From contig DATAUF010000154.1 in the NCBI GenBank assembly GCA_036268405.1, forward strand, positions 52,963 through 116,962: 64,000 nt of DNA, in the 5' to 3' direction. Source of the stretch: DASZTV01 sp036268405 (GTDB taxonomy: Bacteria; Actinomycetota; Actinomycetes; JAFAQI01). The position numbers and the translations under genes were made by a program. The notes below the pieces were generated by a model, which made no database searches, was not told the DNA's origin, and worked only from the letters and a program-made list of their open reading frames with translations. This document shows, in pieces, positions 25,711 to 34,552 of this stretch (positions are counted from its first letter, which is position 1; each line of letters starts with the position of its first letter).

Positions 25711-27201
25711 GTGGCCGTGGATCGAAGATCTCTGCTCAAGGGTGCGGCCGTTGCCTCCGGTGCCGCCCTGCTCGGTGCTCGTGTCGACGCCGCGCAAGCG
25801 AAGCCGTTCGTCAACCTTGGTCCGATCTCTCTCGACTCCTTGACGTCTGTCGAAGGACGATCCCCGATCGAGCACGTCGTCTGCGTGATGATGGAAAACC
25901 GCAGCTTTGACCACTTCATGGGCTGGCTGCCCGGCGCGAACGGCATCGGTGTGGACCCGGACGGCCGGGTGGTCGACCACGAGCGATTCGAGTCGTTCCG
26001 CTTCCATGACCGCCACGGCAAGGAGCACCGGCCGTTCCACACGACGCAGCTCAACGGCTGCGGCGAGGCCGACCAGGACCACGGATACGGCGGCGGCCGG
26101 ATCCAGTGGAACCAGGGCAAGATGAACGGCTTCGTGCAGGATCCGGAGAACACCGGCTACTCGCTGAGCTATTACCTGGCCGGCGCCCGGCAGTTCAGCA
26201 CCCCCCTCGCGATGAACTACACGACGTGCGACAACTACTTCTGCTCCTACCTGGGGCCGACGTGGCCCAACCGGTTCTTCCAGCACGCGGCGCAGACCGA
26301 CCGGCAGAACGACACCCTCAGCCCGGATTGGTCTGACGCTGCCTACGCCCCGAGCCCGGTTCCCTCGATCTGGGACCAGCTCAACCGCCCGGGCGGACCG
26401 ACCGGCCGCTACTACTTCAGTGACGTGCCGTTCATCGCGCTGTGGGGCTTGAAGCACATTGCGAGCTCCGCGCCGTACGCGGACTTCTTGGTCGACGCCG
26501 CGGCAGGCACGTTGCCGAACTTCAGCATGGTCGACCCGCGGTTCGAAGGCGAAGGACAAGGCATCACCAACGACGACCACCCACTCGCGGATCTGCGGGG
26601 CGGCGACGCCTTCCTGGCCGAGATCTTCCACGCGCTCGCCAACAGCCCGAACTGGTCGAAGACGCTGCTGGTCATCAACTACGACGAGTGGGGTGGCTTC
26701 TTCGACCACGTCCCGCCGCCCATGGTGGCTGCGGCGAATCAGCTGCTCGACACCCAGGACGTCATCCGGGTCCGCAAGACAAAGCGAATCACCAAGGTCC
26801 TCGCCGGATTCAGGGTCCCCTGCATCCTCGCCTCACCGTTCACCAAGGGCAGCCCCGACAAACCTCGGATCAGCTCCTACGCCTATGACCACACCTCGGT
26901 TCTGCGGTTCGTCGAGTGGAACTGGCGGCTGCACGCGATCACGCCGCGCGACGCCTCGATCCCCTTCTCCGGAGCCTCCACCAAGTCACTGACCAACCTT
27001 CGCTACGCGTTGGACTTCGCGCACCCCCGGACCAAGGTGCCAGATCTGCCGCAACCGACCCCCTTTCTGACCAGCGGGTGTGTGGTGCCGATCCTGCCGC
27101 CCGGCGGGGTGAGCCTGGGCACGGTAGGCACGTCCGCCTCCCCCGCCCGGCCGAACTGGACGGCGCTTCGGAAGTCCGAACTCATGAAGGGCTGGCTCTA
27201 A
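25711..27201 (+). CDS. Tat-exported phosphoesterase, phospholipase C/acid phosphatase type
   Basis: 496 aa from GTG 25711. Twin-arginine signal: DRRSLLKGAAVASGAALLGA. The phosphoesterase (PF04185-type) core begins IEHVVCVMMENRSFDHFMG with the metal-binding ENRS and DH, continues DYTTCDNYF-like text (MNYTTCDNYFCSYLGPTWPN), ITNDDHP, and YDEWGGFFDHVPPP. It resembles bacterial phospholipases C and acid phosphatases that use Zn in the periplasm or outside. Paired with the secreted lipase before it, 30 bp away. Exact substrate unknown. Confidence 0.87.
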   Translation: MAVDRRSLLKGAAVASGAALLGARVDAAQAKPFVNLGPISLDSLTSVEGRSPIEHVVCVMMENRSFDHFMGWLPGANGIGVDPDGRVVDHERFESFRFHDRHGKEHRPFHTTQLNGCGEADQDHGYGGGRIQWNQGKMNGFVQDPENTGYSLSYYLAGARQFSTPLAMNYTTCDNYFCSYLGPTWPNRFFQHAAQTDRQNDTLSPDWSDAAYAPSPVPSIWDQLNRPGGPTGRYYFSDVPFIALWGLKHIASSAPYADFLVDAAAGTLPNFSMVDPRFEGEGQGITNDDHPLADLRGGDAFLAEIFHALANSPNWSKTLLVINYDEWGGFFDHVPPPMVAAANQLLDTQDVIRVRKTKRITKVLAGFRVPCILASPFTKGSPDKPRISSYAYDHTSVLRFVEWNWRLHAITPRDASIPFSGASTKSLTNLRYALDFAHPRTKVPDLPQPTPFLTSGCVVPILPPGGVSLGTVGTSASPARPNWTALRKSELMKGWL

Positions 27202-27235
27202 GCCACCTGCGCAGCCGGAGTGGAACAATCCGCGG

Positions 27236-28057
27236 GTGACGAAGTACGAGACCCTGCTGGTGACCAAGTCGGATGGCGTCGCCTCGGTGTCGCTGAACCG
27301 GCCCAAGGTGCGCAATGCGATCAACGCGACGATGCAGGCCGAGCTCCGCGACGTCTGGCACGACATGCGCCACGACAACGATGTCCGCTGCATCGTGCTG
27401 AGCGGTGAGGGCGACGCGTTCTGCACCGGAATCGACCGCAGCGAGGCGATCTCGGAGGAGAGCACCGACGGGATCGCCGTCGGTGACTTCCCCGGATACC
27501 CGACACCTTGGGTGTACGACGACCCGGGACGCGATGTCGGACCGAAGAAGCGGGACTGCTGGAAGCCGGTGGTCGCTGCCGTACACGGCATGGCATGCGG
27601 CGGCGCGTTCTACTTGCTGGGCGAGGTCGAGTTCATCATCGCGGCGGAGGACGCGACGTTCTTCGACCCGCATGTCACCTACGGGATGACGGCGGCGTTC
27701 GAACCGATGCAGATGCTGTCGAAGATGCCGTTCCCCGAGATCATGCGGATGGCGCTGCTCGGTGCCGACGAGCGGATGTCGGCGCAGCGGGCGCGCGAGA
27801 TCGGGCTCGTCACCGAGGTCGTCCCACGTGAGCAGTTGCGGGAGCAGGCCATGTGGGCCGCCCGCGTCATCGCCGACTCCCCACCTCTCGTCGTTCAGGG
27901 CACGATGCGTGCGCTGTGGACCGCGCTCGAGGTCTCGCGCAGCCAGGCGATCGAGCTCGCGAGCCTCTACACCCGCGTAGGCACGGACGCTGAGGCGTTC
28001 AGGGCAGGACAGCGCAAGTTCGAGTCGGGCTCCCGGCCGAAGTGGCGCCTGCGATGA
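27236..28057 (+). CDS. Crotonase-family protein lacking both canonical hydratase glutamates
   Basis: 273 aa from GTG 27236. Crotonase fold: SLNRPKVRNAINATMQAEL, LSGEGDAFCTGIDRSE, AVHGMACGGAFYLLGEVEF. The oxyanion-hole Gly-Gly is kept, but the first catalytic Glu (GGxxE) is Tyr126 and the second (PE) is His146 in FFDPHVTYG. So it is probably not an ordinary enoyl-CoA hydratase; hydrolase, isomerase, aldolase or lyase chemistry is possible. It overlaps the thiolase start (ATGA), suggesting one beta-oxidation step of a special acyl-CoA. Confidence 0.85.
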   Translation: MTKYETLLVTKSDGVASVSLNRPKVRNAINATMQAELRDVWHDMRHDNDVRCIVLSGEGDAFCTGIDRSEAISEESTDGIAVGDFPGYPTPWVYDDPGRDVGPKKRDCWKPVVAAVHGMACGGAFYLLGEVEFIIAAEDATFFDPHVTYGMTAAFEPMQMLSKMPFPEIMRMALLGADERMSAQRAREIGLVTEVVPREQLREQAMWAARVIADSPPLVVQGTMRALWTALEVSRSQAIELASLYTRVGTDAEAFRAGQRKFESGSRPKWRLR

Positions 28058-29271
28058 GCGGCCTCGAAGGCCACGTCATCTGCTCACCGCTGCGCACGCC
28101 TGTGGGCCGATTCGGCGGAAGCCTCAAACCAGTGCCCGCGCACGAGCTGGCCGCTCAGCTACTCAAGGCGCTGATGCAACAGACCGGGATGCCGGGTGAT
28201 CGGGTCGACGACGTCATCTTTGCGCAGTGCTATCCAACGATGGAGGCTCCCGCAGTCGGACGCGTGGCGGCACTGGACGCCGGGCTTCCGACAGAGGTCG
28301 GAGGCCTTCAGCTCGACCGCCGCTGCGGAAGCGGCTTGCAGGCGGTGATCATTGCCGCGATGGAGGTCGCGACCGGGGCGGCCGATCTCGTGATCGCCGG
28401 TGGCTGCGAGTCGATGAGCAACGCGCCGCTGTTCACCCACGATCGCTGGGGCGTAAGCGGATCGGGCATCACCCTGCACGACTCGCTGGCTCGTGGCCGG
28501 GTGACCGCGGGCGGTGCGAACCACCCGGTGCCCGGCGGGATGATCGAGACGGCGGAGAACCTCCGGCGGGAGTACGGGATCGGGCGCGCCGAGCAGGACG
28601 AGCTAGCCGCCCGATCACACGCGCGTGCCGTCGCCGCCCAGGACAGTGGCGCGTTCAACGACGAGATCGTGCCGATCGTCGTACCCGGCCGCAAGGGCGA
28701 CGTCACCGTGACCGCGGACGAGCACCCCCGTCGTGACACCACGGTCGAGACCCTGTCATCGCTCGTCCCGATGCGCATCAAGGTTGACGACGGCTCGACA
28801 GTCACCGCCGGCAATGCCAGCGGGCAGAACGACGGCGCAGCAGCCTGCATCGTGACGACGCCGTCACTCGCCGAAGAGCTCGGCCTCACGCCACTCGCCC
28901 GCATCGTGTCCTGGGCGGTCGCCGGGGTCGAGCCGTCGAGGATGGGGATCGGTCCGGTGCCCGCGACCGCGAAGGCGCTCGACCGTGCCGGCCTGACGCT
29001 GGACCAGATGGACCTCATCGAGCTCAACGAGGCGTTTGCCGCTCAGGTCCTCGCCTGCCTGCGGGAGTGGAAGCTGTCCGACAAGGACATCGACGAGCGG
29101 GTCAACGTCAACGGCTCCGGCATCTCGCTGGGTCACCCGGTGGGTGCGACCGGAGGTCGGATCCTCGCGACGCTGACCCATGAGATGCGCCGTCGCGGTT
29201 CTCGCTATGGCCTGGAGACGATGTGCATCGGCGGCGGCCAGGGCATCGCCGCCGTCCTCGAAAAGCTCTGA
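28054..29271 (+). CDS. Acetyl-CoA C-acetyltransferase (thiolase)
   Basis: 405 aa from ATG 28054, coupled to the crotonase stop. Nucleophile Cys in LDRRCGSGLQAV, His in GISLGHPVGATGGR, and second Cys in ETMCIGGGQG; NEAFAAQ is intact. It would cleave a 3-ketoacyl-CoA to acetyl- or propionyl-CoA plus a shortened chain. With the unusual crotonase it forms a two-gene operon ending at the inverted repeat at 29321-29419. Confidence 0.94.
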   Translation: MSGLEGHVICSPLRTPVGRFGGSLKPVPAHELAAQLLKALMQQTGMPGDRVDDVIFAQCYPTMEAPAVGRVAALDAGLPTEVGGLQLDRRCGSGLQAVIIAAMEVATGAADLVIAGGCESMSNAPLFTHDRWGVSGSGITLHDSLARGRVTAGGANHPVPGGMIETAENLRREYGIGRAEQDELAARSHARAVAAQDSGAFNDEIVPIVVPGRKGDVTVTADEHPRRDTTVETLSSLVPMRIKVDDGSTVTAGNASGQNDGAAACIVTTPSLAEELGLTPLARIVSWAVAGVEPSRMGIGPVPATAKALDRAGLTLDQMDLIELNEAFAAQVLACLREWKLSDKDIDERVNVNGSGISLGHPVGATGGRILATLTHEMRRRGSRYGLETMCIGGGQGIAAVLEKL

Positions 29272-29320
29272 CGCAACCCGGCTCGCGAGAGACCGAAGGG
29301 CTCACCGAGTGCGGGCCCGC

Positions 29321-29419
29321 GTTCGAAGTAGCACACAACTCAGGCCGAGAGCGGGCCCTCTGACGCTCGACGGTCCGATGCACGAGGCCGTTCGGCGAGA
29401 GTTGTGTGCTACTTCGAAC
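29321..29419. repeat. Inverted repeat with 21-bp perfect arms at a convergent gene junction
   Basis: Arm 1 is 29321-29341 (starts GTTCGAAGTAGC) and arm 2 is 29399-29419, its exact reverse complement, with 57 nt between. The loop holds a GC-rich part. Arm 2 overlaps the last codons of the convergent esterase (stop at 29409). The element contains no ORF. It could be a bidirectional terminator or a small MITE-like element. Confidence 0.85.
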
Positions 29420-30311
29420 AGGGTCCTGTGACCAGGGCGGCGATCTCGTCGCGCGCTTCGCGTGCCTCCGGTCCCCAGAGCATCGGGTAGACGTGCTGCA
29501 TCCGCTCGCCTTCGTGGAGGCGCAGCGTTGCACCCAGCCCGGCGGCCTTCTTCGCGAGCGTCCGGGCGTCCACGACAAGCATGTCGCGCGTGCCGACGAA
29601 CAGATCGATCGGCGCGAGCCCGGTCAGATCCCCGTGCAACGGGCTCACTCGCGGGTCCGCCAGATCGAGATCGCCAGCCCATTGCCGGCCGCAGTACCGG
29701 AGGCCACCGATGCTCAGCATGTAGTCGTGCGGCTCGACCGCATTGAGTGCCGGATCGGTCATGGCGACGTCGAGCCAAGGCGCGAGCAGGACGAGGTGCT
29801 CCGGCTGCTTGCCGCGAGCCTTGAGTTGCTGTGCGACCGCGAGCGCCATCCCACCACCGGCGCTGTCCCCGAGCAATGTCAGGCCCTTCGAGCCGTCGCC
29901 ATCAATCAGCTCCGCGACCAGATCGGTCATGGTCGGCACGGTTTGTGCTGCCGGCGAGCCGGGCGCGAGCGGATAAAGCGGTACGAGCACCCGTGCGCCG
30001 CTGTCGCGAGCCAGCCGCGCAACGAAGGTCCACTGCACGGACGCGATCTGGAACGTGTACGAGCCGCCGTGCAGATAGACGACGGTCCGGCTGCCGTCGT
30101 AGCCCGCCGGACGCAACTCATACATCGGCATTCCGTGACTCGAGCTCTCGAGGACCTCGACCATGCTGCGCGCCTTGCGCTTCGGCCCAGGGTCCCTCGT
30201 CTTCGACTGTGCCTTCCGCATCTGCGCGGCGCGCTTCTCGTCCGTCCAAGAACGGCTTGACCGGGTGGCCACGCGGAGACCGAAGTCCGTGAGATTCGAC
30301 TGCCAGCTCAT
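29409..30311 (-). CDS. HSL-family alpha/beta hydrolase (esterase)
   Basis: 300 aa. The oxyanion motif HGG is in YLHGGSYTF and the nucleophile in LLGDSAGGGMAL; the acid is in DLFVGTRDMLVVDA and the His near EGERMQHVYP. These are hormone-sensitive-lipase-family hallmarks. The basic N-terminal region (TRSSRSWTDEKRAAQMRKAQ) is polar with no signal. Its last codons lie within the 21-bp inverted repeat, so the element may have reshaped its C-terminus. Confidence 0.88.
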   Translation of the reverse strand: MSWQSNLTDFGLRVATRSSRSWTDEKRAAQMRKAQSKTRDPGPKRKARSMVEVLESSSHGMPMYELRPAGYDGSRTVVYLHGGSYTFQIASVQWTFVARLARDSGARVLVPLYPLAPGSPAAQTVPTMTDLVAELIDGDGSKGLTLLGDSAGGGMALAVAQQLKARGKQPEHLVLLAPWLDVAMTDPALNAVEPHDYMLSIGGLRYCGRQWAGDLDLADPRVSPLHGDLTGLAPIDLFVGTRDMLVVDARTLAKKAAGLGATLRLHEGERMQHVYPMLWGPEAREARDEIAALVTGPCSK

Positions 30312-30354
30312 GGCGCAACAGTCTGCCTTGACAGCACCGCCGTTGCGGCGAGGG

Positions 30355-31233
30355 TCAGTAGAGCGGGCGCGGGGTCACGGTTGCGAGCAGCGGAAGCTTC
30401 TCGGCGGTCTCGGCGTCGGCCGGCGTGTAGACGATCGCTCGGAGCGGCATCCGAGGTGTCAGCCAGAAGCTCGTGAAGTTCACCCGCAGCAGCCCGAGCT
30501 CCGGATGCAGGTAGCGCTTCAGGCAGTTCTCGGGAGCCATGACGTCGTGGCGTTGCCACCGTTCGGCAAACTCCGGCGACACCTCGTGCAGCCGGTTGAT
30601 CAAGCACTTCCACTGTGGCTCGCCCAGATGCTCGGCCATCGCGGCGCGGTACTGACCGACCATCCGGCGGGTGCCTTCGTCCCAGTCGACGAGGGCGTCA
30701 CGCACGACCTTCGAGGTGAAGGCGAGCCACAACGTGTTGCGTTGGTCGAAGGGCAGCGCCGCCAGGTCGCCGTACAACGCGGTGTACGAGGAGTTGTAGG
30801 CGAGAACGTCGTAGCGCCCATTGGTGACGGACGCGGGATAGGGCGTCAGGCCGTCGAGGACCAGCTGGATCTGGTCAGGCAGACCGCTGGTCTCGGTCTC
30901 GATGTCCGAAAGCGCCGCACCGGCAAGGGTGAAGAGATGGCTGCGCTCGTGTCCATCGAGCATCAGGACGCGTGAGATCGCCTCGAGCACCTGCTCGGAG
31001 ACGTTGATGTCACGGCCCTGCTCGAGCCAGGTGTACCAAGTGATCCCGACCCCGGCGAGCTGCGCCACCTCTTCGCGACGCAATCCGGGGGTACGCCGGC
31101 GCCCGCCCTCGGGCAGCCCCACCTGCTCCGGCGAGATCCGCTCACGCCGGCTGCGCAGGAAGTCCGACAGTTCCTGTCGGCGCAGAGTCGTGGCGTCAGC
31201 GGGAGCGGTTGATCGCTCGGCTGTCACTGGCAT
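30355..31233 (-). CDS. XRE-type regulator with MmyB-like ligand-binding domain
   Basis: 292 aa. N-terminal HTH: LSDFLRSRRERISPEQVGLP, then RRRTPGLRREEVAQLAGVGITWYTWLEQGRDI, the strongly conserved MmyB-family HTH. The C-terminal PAS-like domain (ALYGDLAALPFDQRNTLWLAF, HRHD-type segment ENCLKRYLHPELG) binds fatty-acid-like ligands in known members. It is divergent from the MFS exporter gene with a 104-bp gap and probably regulates it, the common pattern for this family. Confidence 0.9.
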   Translation of the reverse strand: MPVTAERSTAPADATTLRRQELSDFLRSRRERISPEQVGLPEGGRRRTPGLRREEVAQLAGVGITWYTWLEQGRDINVSEQVLEAISRVLMLDGHERSHLFTLAGAALSDIETETSGLPDQIQLVLDGLTPYPASVTNGRYDVLAYNSSYTALYGDLAALPFDQRNTLWLAFTSKVVRDALVDWDEGTRRMVGQYRAAMAEHLGEPQWKCLINRLHEVSPEFAERWQRHDVMAPENCLKRYLHPELGLLRVNFTSFWLTPRMPLRAIVYTPADAETAEKLPLLATVTPRPLY

Positions 31234-31242
31234 GAGATAAGA

Positions 31243-31320
31243 GTTACACCAGGACCACGCAATATCAATGCTGGTTCCAGGTAGTGGTGATACCCGGATA
31301 AATAGGCTACTGGTAACACC
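31243..31320. promoter_or_regulatory. Divergent promoter region with repeated GTTACACC/GTAACACC
   Basis: Between the MmyB-type regulator and the MFS gene, GTTACACC (31243-31250) recurs as GTAACACC (31313-31320), one mismatch. The stretch is AT-richer than its flanks. These could be regulator contact sites for both promoters. Confidence 0.35.
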
Positions 31321-31337
31321 TTAGGATCGGGTCCAGA

Positions 31338-32819
31338 GTGGCGACCATGACCTCGAACACCCTTGAACTTCCCGCCCTGACACCGGACAAGATCCGCGTC
31401 GTCACGCGGCCCGCGCCACCCGCGCAGCCCGCTCACGCACCGGCGCTGTCACCGATCGCGCTGGCCACGGTCCTGATCGGCGCGCTGCTGCCGATCACCG
31501 ACTTCTTCATCGTCAACGTCGCCCTGCCCACGATGTCCCAGACGCTGCACGCCTCGGACGCAATGCTCGAGCTCGTCGTCGCCGGCTACGGCACCGCCTA
31601 CGCCGTGCTGCTCGTGCTCGGTGGCCGGCTCGGTGACGCCCACGGTCGGCGCCGACTGTTCCTCACCGGAATGGCTGCCTTCACTGTCACATCGCTGCTT
31701 TGCGGCCTTGCGCCGTCGGTGGGGATGCTGGTCGCCGGCCGGATCCTGCAAGGAGCGTCGGCCGCGCTGATGGTGCCTCAGACCTTGTCGACCATCCAGG
31801 CCACCGGCGACATGGAGTCCCGGGCGAAGGCACTCGGCTGGTACGGCGCCACGGCCGGCATCGCCGCGGTCATCGGCCAGGTGCTTGGCGGCTTCCTCGT
31901 GTCGGCTGACATCGCCGGCTCGACGTGGCGACCGATCTTCCTCGTCAACGTGCCCATCGGAATCGTCGGGCTCTTCCTCGCTGCCCGCTTCGTGCCCGAG
32001 ACGAAGGCGGGTCGCGCGGCACACCTCGACCGCGCCGGCACTGCATTGCTTGCGGCCTTCCTCGTCTCCGTGCTGATCCCGCTCACCGAAGGGCAGGCAC
32101 TCGGCTGGCCGTGGTGGTCGTGGATCGTCCTGGCACTCGCTCCGGTGTTCGCCACCGCATTCCTTGCGGTGCAGCGACGTCACGAGCGCAACGGTCGGCT
32201 CCCCCTGCTGCCACCATCTGTCGTGCGGCTGCGCTCGATGCGGCGAGGCTTGCTGATGCTTGCGCCGTTCTTCGCCGGGATGTCGGCGTTCATGTTCGTC
32301 TATGCGCTCGTCTTCCAGGGCACGCTGCACTTCTCCGCACTGAAGGCAGGGCTGACCCTTGCTCCGTTCGCGATCGCCTTCCTGTTCGTATCGCTCCAGA
32401 TGTCGCGCCTTGTGACCCGCTACGGACACCGCGTCATCACCGCCGGCGCGGTGACCCAGTTCCTCGGTCTCATGGGACTCGCCGCAACGATGTGGGCGAC
32501 CTGGCCGCACGTGCACCCGCTCGTGCTGGAGCCCGCGTTGATCGTGATCGGTATCGGACAAGGCCTGATTGCCCCTGCGCTGTTCCGGCAGGTCCTCTCC
32601 GACGTACCGGTCGCAGATGCCGGCGCCGGAAGCGGTGTCCTCGGTACCACGCAGCAGGTGTCGCTGGCCATGGGAGTCGCGACCCTCGGCACGCTGTTCA
32701 CGAGCCTGGAGTCGATGAACCGGCTCGGCGTTCTTCACGCGGCAATGCTCATCGTCGGCATCGAGGCCCTGGTGGCCGTCGGGATCGCCGTCGCGTCGAC
32801 CCGATTCGGCAGCGACTGA
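31338..32819 (+). CDS. MFS drug/solute exporter, DHA2 (14-helix) type
   Basis: 493 aa from GTG 31338 with an AGGATCGG site about 8 nt before it (ATG 31347 also possible). After a 38-residue Pro-rich lead come about 14 hydrophobic helices. Helix 1 has ITDFFIVNVALPTM (DHA2 motif D1), the A loop LGGRLGDAHGRRRLF, and motif C-like GWYGATAGIAAVIGQVLGG. It would export drugs or lipophilic compounds by proton antiport. Regulated probably by the divergent MmyB-type protein. Confidence 0.92.
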   Translation: MATMTSNTLELPALTPDKIRVVTRPAPPAQPAHAPALSPIALATVLIGALLPITDFFIVNVALPTMSQTLHASDAMLELVVAGYGTAYAVLLVLGGRLGDAHGRRRLFLTGMAAFTVTSLLCGLAPSVGMLVAGRILQGASAALMVPQTLSTIQATGDMESRAKALGWYGATAGIAAVIGQVLGGFLVSADIAGSTWRPIFLVNVPIGIVGLFLAARFVPETKAGRAAHLDRAGTALLAAFLVSVLIPLTEGQALGWPWWSWIVLALAPVFATAFLAVQRRHERNGRLPLLPPSVVRLRSMRRGLLMLAPFFAGMSAFMFVYALVFQGTLHFSALKAGLTLAPFAIAFLFVSLQMSRLVTRYGHRVITAGAVTQFLGLMGLAATMWATWPHVHPLVLEPALIVIGIGQGLIAPALFRQVLSDVPVADAGAGSGVLGTTQQVSLAMGVATLGTLFTSLESMNRLGVLHAAMLIVGIEALVAVGIAVASTRFGSD

Positions 32820-32851
32820 CAATCAGTCCGCGCAACAACCTGATCCCTGCG

Positions 32852-32857
32852 TACGAT
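32852..32857 (+). promoter_or_regulatory. -10-like TACGAT, probable leaderless start at 32866
   Basis: TACGAT lies 8 nt before the GTG start codon at 32866 and TGACAA-like sequence stands further upstream near the MFS stop; no Shine-Dalgarno is present. Confidence 0.4.
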
Positions 32858-32865
32858 CTGCCCCC

Positions 32866-33906
32866 GTGGGTGAATCGGACGCAGGGACCAGCCGCGCTGA
32901 GCAATGGCGTGCCCGAGGGTCGTACTTCTCGTGGGCGCCTGGCGACGGCGCCGCCGCACCGGTTGACGTGTTCCACGTCGAGGCCGGCGACCCGAGCAAA
33001 CCGACGCTGCTGTTGGTGCACGGGTTCCCGACGTGCAGCGTCGACTGGTTCGCGCTCATGGACATGCTCAGCGGGCAGTTCCGGGTGTGCGCCCTCGACT
33101 TTCCCGGCTACGGCTTCTCGAGCAAACCAGCCGGCTGGGGCTACAGCCTCGGGCGTGACGCCGCATTGCTCGACCACTACCTTGCCGAGGTCGTCGGCGC
33201 GGAGTCAGCCGTCCTGGTGTCACATGACCGCGGCACCAGCGTCTCGTTGCTCCACACGCTCGACGACGTCGCGGGTCACACGAGGACTCACGTGGAGCAC
33301 CTGGTGCTCACCAACGGCAATGTCTTCCTGCCGCTGTCCAACCTCACCGACTTCCAGCGGCTGATCCTCAACCCCGACAGCGCAGCGTCGGTTGTCGAGA
33401 TCGTGACCGCCGAGATGCTCGCCGTCGGGATGGGCCAGGCAACGTTCTCACCGCCGCGCGACGGCGGCGATCCCGAGATCGCAGCCCTCGCGGACACCTT
33501 CGCCCACAACCAGGGGATGACGGTGCTTCCCGAGACGGTCCAATACCTCATCGAGCGCTCCGATCACGAGACTGAATGGCTCGAGGCGCTCGGCGCGGCC
33601 GAGGTCCCGACCACGGTGATCTGGGGAATGAACGACACGATCGCGCCACCGAGGGTTGCTCTGCACTCGTGGGACGACTACTTGATGTTCAAGCCGGGAC
33701 GCAACCGGATCTACCTCGTGCCGGACGCCGGTCACTACCTGCAGAACGACCGCCCTGAGGCTCTGGCTGCGGCCTTGCTGCACTCATTCGATCCGGACAG
33801 CGACGGTGCTGCCGGCCCGCTCGAGCAGGTGCCAGGGTCGCCCGTCCTCGTGGACTCGTCGCGGTCGGCCATGCCGTTAAGCAAGGACATCCTCGCCGGC
33901 AGCTAG
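32866..33906 (+). CDS. Alpha/beta hydrolase, haloalkane dehalogenase/epoxide hydrolase-like
   Basis: 346 aa from GTG 32866. HGFP oxyanion motif (VHGFPTCSVDW) and an Asp nucleophile in VLVSHDRGTSV (Asp121) instead of Ser, as in haloalkane dehalogenases and epoxide hydrolases. A second acid is near WGMNDTIAPP and the His in VPDAGHYLQNDRPE. An extra C-terminal tail of about 35 residues follows. Hydrolysis of epoxides or C-halogen bonds in the cytoplasm is possible; epoxide chemistry would suit the nearby P450s. Confidence 0.85.
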   Translation: MGESDAGTSRAEQWRARGSYFSWAPGDGAAAPVDVFHVEAGDPSKPTLLLVHGFPTCSVDWFALMDMLSGQFRVCALDFPGYGFSSKPAGWGYSLGRDAALLDHYLAEVVGAESAVLVSHDRGTSVSLLHTLDDVAGHTRTHVEHLVLTNGNVFLPLSNLTDFQRLILNPDSAASVVEIVTAEMLAVGMGQATFSPPRDGGDPEIAALADTFAHNQGMTVLPETVQYLIERSDHETEWLEALGAAEVPTTVIWGMNDTIAPPRVALHSWDDYLMFKPGRNRIYLVPDAGHYLQNDRPEALAAALLHSFDPDSDGAAGPLEQVPGSPVLVDSSRSAMPLSKDILAGS

Positions 33907-33967
33907 CGAAACGCCGAAGGGACGGTTGCGGTTGCGCGTACAACCAGCTGCCTGAGATGTTGGGCTC

Positions 33968-34552
33968 ATGCCGATCATCGAGCCCATCCCGATCGAAGCC
34001 CTTCCGCCGCGCTCGCGCGAGATCATCGAAGGCGGCTACGCCGACGGCCTCTACGCGACGACGTTGCCGCTGCAGGTTTTCGCCTACAACAGCCAGCGCC
34101 TCGAAGCCACACACGCGAAGCGGCTGGTGATGGGTGCGGGAAACCTGCTCGGCGGCCGGATCCTAGAGCTGCTGCGGATCCGCAGTGCGCAGCTCGGTGA
34201 GTGCCAGCCGTGCATGCAGTCCCGAAAGCACGACTCGATCACCGACGACGATGTCGCCGCCTGCCTGATCACAGAGGACCGCAGTGAGATGGATCCGCAA
34301 GAGCGAATGGCGCTGGAGTTCCTCGACCTGCTCTCGGCGGACCACCATGCCCTCGACGCCGACTTCTACCGCTCGCTGTCCGAGGTGTTCACGACAGCGC
34401 AGATCGTCGAGCTCGGCTTCTCCTGCGCCGAGATGATGGGAACGCACCGCTTCGTGCACACACTCGACATCTTCGGCACGACCGAGCCGGCACTGCGGTT
34501 CTCTGCGGACCAGATCGACAGCCGCCACGAGGCGACGACCGCGACCGTATGA
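33968..34552 (+). CDS. Carboxymuconolactone decarboxylase/AhpD-like protein
   Basis: 194 aa. The AhpD-type redox motif is in LGECQPCMQSRKHD (CxxC plus His), in an all-helical fold with ILELLRIRSAQLGE before it. Length fits single-domain CMD proteins. Such proteins act as peroxide-linked thiol enzymes or decarboxylases. It overlaps the next SDR-like gene by 4 bp and starts a CMD-epimerase-SDR operon. Confidence 0.85.
   Translation: MPIIEPIPIEALPPRSREIIEGGYADGLYATTLPLQVFAYNSQRLEATHAKRLVMGAGNLLGGRILELLRIRSAQLGECQPCMQSRKHDSITDDDVAACLITEDRSEMDPQERMALEFLDLLSADHHALDADFYRSLSEVFTTAQIVELGFSCAEMMGTHRFVHTLDIFGTTEPALRFSADQIDSRHEATTATV

Noticed and set aside
25108..26709. Long minus-strand open frame opposite the lipase and phospholipase genes
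   Set aside because: No motifs, Arg/Val/Glu-rich; the + strand products have signal peptides and catalytic motifs.
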